From Xanthobacteraceae bacterium (GTDB lineage: Bacteria > Pseudomonadota > Alphaproteobacteria > Rhizobiales > Xanthobacteraceae), in the NCBI GenBank assembly GCA_030037185.1, contig JASHRR010001223.1:1-7479 (forward strand): a stretch of 7,479 nt of DNA, given 5' to 3'. The position numbers were made by a program, and so were the translations under genes. Every line of letters starts with the position of its first letter. Positions within the stretch are counted from its first letter, which is position 1. Shown here piece after piece: positions 5,923 to 7,479 of the stretch. Under the pieces are notes generated by a model. That model had not been told where the DNA came from, did no database searches, and worked only from the letters and a program-made list of their open reading frames with translations.

Positions 5923-6245
5923 TCCGAAACAATTCGCCCTCGTAACCCGCAGCGCGGTACGCCGCGAGCGCCTCGCCCGACAGCTTGGCCTCGACATGCC
6001 GCTCGGCAGCAGACGCCAGCTTCTCGACGAGCTCGGTCAAGCCGCAGCCATCGTGCCAGGCCAGGCGGTCGAGCTGGTCCTCACGGAAGCGCCGAGGGCG
6101 AGCGTGATTTGCCCGGCACCGTTACGGTCGATCGTTAAGCCGGCGACGTTCGTCTCGACGCATCTGGCCTTTTGCCGCGCCGATATCTGCGCATCCGCAG
6201 CGCAGCGGTCGCATCTTTTGGTCGGAGAAGCGTTACGGTCGCCAT
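5876..6245 (-). pseudogene. Remnant A: decayed phage-type small gene, frames broken
   Basis: Read from ATG 6245, the minus strand gives Met-Ala-Thr-Val-Thr-Leu-Leu-Arg-Pro-Lys-Asp-Ala-Thr-Ala-Ala-Leu-Arg-Met-Arg-Arg. This is a start I associate from memory with phage-like proteins of Bradyrhizobium. After a frame change it continues Val-Glu-Thr-Asn-Val-Ala-Gly-Leu-Thr-Ile-Asp-Arg-Asn-Gly-Ala-Gly-Gln-Ile, and after a second change Arg-Glu-Asp-Gln-Leu-Asp-Arg-Leu-Ala-Trp-His-Asp-Gly, then a helix Leu-Thr-Glu-Leu-Val-Glu-Lys-Leu. The last frame stays open to 5876 and overlaps the 93-residue gene, although family-like sequence seems to end near 5930. Its third part is homologous to remnant B (24 of 30 residues identical by eye). 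At least two frame changes make an intact product unlikely. Function unknown. Confidence 0.55.
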
Positions 6246-6376
6246 GCCTGCGATACAGCGCCGCCGTAACGCCCTCGCGATCCTAATTTTTAAATTTCGA
6301 ACGTGATCCGTTTGGGTCTTGCTGGCGAGCTGCTCAGCGCTGACAAGGCCGCCTGCCACAATCACGGGGGGTATCG

Positions 6377-7078
6377 ATGGATGAGGTACGGAGGATTAGG
6401 TTTCTGGTGTCACCGGCGCTGTTCATTGCGTCGCTTTTCATAGGTGCCTGGCTTGACCCAAAATTACACAACGACATTGTGGAGACTCTTCGGCAAAAGG
6501 AATTATCAAAATTATTGGTCGAATTCGCCGCCGGTGGCAGCGTAGTGTTCTTCGCAGGTGGATACGTCTTCGGTACGATCAGCCACTCTGTCTTACGACT
6601 GATTTTTTTGGTTAAGGGGTGGTTTTGGGGAGGATCGCGATTTCACGAAGTCGCGCTCGATGAAGGTTCGTTTCGGCGAGTGTTGGAACGACTGCACGCC
6701 CCAGAACAAGAACCGGACCCATCACAAGAGTTATACGCTGGCGCGGCATTCGATTTCGATATCCTACAGAAGCACCACGAGGGCGTTCATGAATGGCTTT
6801 TCCGGCGATGGAACGGTTTCAATATCGCGGTGAATTCGATCTCGGCGATGCTCTTGTCACTTGCGGCCGCCCCTTTCGTCGGCATCCCATTGGTGCGCCC
6901 GTGGTACCTATCAGTGGCCGTCTTCGTAGCTATTCTTGGGTTCGTGGCGTCTTGCGCGTGGCGAGACACGATGCGCATGGTGAGGTTTATGGCGAACCTC
7001 GAACCGAACAAGAGCGAAAAAGACGCTTGGCCTGAAAAAGCGCGGAAGAAAGAGTTTGTTATCACTTTGCGGCGTTAG
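6377..7078 (+). CDS. Four-helix membrane protein of unknown function (233 aa)
   Basis: The product has hydrophobic segments near residues 9-26, 50-79 (with Gly-rich Ala-Gly-Gly-Ser and Phe-Ala-Gly-Gly), 150-170 and 177-195, separated by a large soluble loop at about 86-149. The N-terminus (Met-Asp-Glu-Val-Arg-Arg) and the Lys-rich tail are charged; with four segments both ends probably face the cytoplasm. The loop ends in His-His-Glu-Gly-Val-His-Glu-Trp-Leu-Phe-Arg-Arg-Trp-Asn just before segment three, a block that looks conserved and functionally important. No transporter, enzyme or receptor family is recognisable. ATG 6377 follows GGGGGG with a five-base gap. Codons are clearly more A/T-rich than in the neighbours, for example around 6499-6520, which suggests recent transfer. 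It stands alone between two homologous minus-strand remnants, and a GC-rich hairpin lies just downstream. The coding call is firm; the role is open. Confidence 0.85.
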   Translation: MDEVRRIRFLVSPALFIASLFIGAWLDPKLHNDIVETLRQKELSKLLVEFAAGGSVVFFAGGYVFGTISHSVLRLIFLVKGWFWGGSRFHEVALDEGSFRRVLERLHAPEQEPDPSQELYAGAAFDFDILQKHHEGVHEWLFRRWNGFNIAVNSISAMLLSLAAAPFVGIPLVRPWYLSVAVFVAILGFVASCAWRDTMRMVRFMANLEPNKSEKDAWPEKARKKEFVITLRR

Positions 7079-7089
7079 AAATCACTGGA

Positions 7090-7113
7090 GCCCGCCAGGC
7101 GCTCTAGGCGGGC
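7090..7113 (+). terminator. Possible terminator hairpin after the membrane-protein gene
   Basis: GCCCGCC (7090-7096) pairs with GGCGGGC (7107-7113) around a ten-base loop, beginning 11 bases after the stop at 7078. The stem is GC-rich and well placed, but no T-run follows, so it may protect the transcript end or be a weak terminator. Confidence 0.45.
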
Positions 7114-7135
7114 CTGTCCACCCCCAATTCCGGGA

Positions 7136-7413
7136 TCACCCCCGCGAGGCGTTTGGTGCGCCAGCGTGCCCCTCCCCGGCGCGATACGCCATGAGCGCCT
7201 CGCCCGAGAGTTTCGCCTCCACACGCTTCTCGGCCGCGGTCGCCAGTCGCTCGACCAGTTCGCTCAGGCACATGATGGTGCACGGCGAGACGGTCGAGCG
7301 CGTCCCCGCGCATCAAGGCGAGGTATTGTATAGCGTGGTGTGCGCCAGGTCGTCGCCTGGCTCAAGGTGGGCCGGCGATAGAGCCGCTGCCGTTCAGCAC
7401 CGCTCAGAGACAT
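7136..7413 (-). pseudogene. Remnant B: second copy of the decayed small gene, frames broken
   Basis: From ATG 7413 the minus strand reads Met-Ser-Leu-Ser-Gly-Ala-Glu-Arg-Gln-Arg-Leu-Tyr-Arg-Arg, like the start of many short basic alphaproteobacterial proteins. Family-like sequence then moves to another frame, Arg-Gly-Asp-Ala-Leu-Asp-Arg-Leu-Ala-Val-His, and to a third, Leu-Ser-Glu-Leu-Val-Glu-Arg-Leu-Ala-Thr-Ala-Ala-Glu-Lys-Arg-Val-Glu-Ala-Lys-Leu, ending at TGA 7138-7136. The last part equals remnant A in 24 of 30 residues by eye. Relative to A, two bases are missing between the His and Leu-Ser-Glu parts. Both copies run on the minus strand and flank the membrane-protein gene. Broken frames argue against a working product. 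The region beyond 7413 also shares a short GTAACGGTGCC string (minus strand) with remnant A. Confidence 0.5.
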
Positions 7414-7479
7414 AACACCCGTTTCCTCTGTTGCGCCCGATCGTGCCGAGCCAATAAGTTGCTTGGCACCGTTACCGCG

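Noticed and set aside
6334..6343. Perfect palindrome TCAGCGCTGA upstream of the membrane-protein gene
   Set aside because: Ten-base palindromes are expected several times by chance in a window this long, and the flanks do not extend it.

Overview
The window reads as a decayed, accessory stretch of a high-GC alphaproteobacterial chromosome, most like Bradyrhizobium or a close relative. The grounds are codon use dominated by G/C at third positions, tandem Omp25-type barrels opening with Tyr-Asn-Trp-Thr-Gly, a rhizobial-style CsoR/RcnR regulator starting near His-Pro-Asp-Ile-Val-Lys-Arg-Leu-Lys-Arg, and short basic protein remnants of a kind I associate with Bradyrhizobium phage-like regions. 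The assignment rests on recognition, not on a search.

Layout. Positions 1-167 hold the C-terminal end of an unrecognised gene. Shortly after its stop, with no start region of its own, begins the second half of a TonB-dependent receptor barrel, fused in frame to two successive Omp25-like eight-stranded barrels. One extra C near 2470 breaks the second barrel, whose end is read in another frame to 2803. A small, possibly exported minus-strand protein lies at 2929-3252. A 92-residue CsoR/RcnR-family metal-sensing repressor follows at 3563-3841, with no transporter beside it. After about 460 bases without a convincing gene comes a conserved-looking 123-residue minus-strand protein (4302-4673). Divergent from it is the C-terminal part of an RcnB-like periplasmic protein (to 5031), broken by one extra C near 4867. 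Positions 5032-5396 carry no convincing gene but contain a strong hairpin (5292-5322). A possible 30-residue basic protein is encoded on the minus strand at 5397-5489.

The right part has a 93-residue tryptophan-rich plus-strand protein (5641-5922) and an AT-richer gene for a four-helix membrane protein (6377-7078). The membrane-protein gene lies between two homologous, frame-broken minus-strand remnants (5876-6245 and 7136-7413) that look like decayed phage-type small genes.

How the parts relate. I see no intact operon. A metal theme can be inferred from three pieces, a CsoR/RcnR-type sensor, an RcnB-like periplasmic protein and a TonB-dependent receptor, but two of the three are broken, so this may be an eroding metal-homeostasis locus or a coincidence. 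The membrane-protein gene with paired flanking remnants looks like a separate acquisition. I found no tRNA, rRNA, CRISPR array or recognisable transposase.
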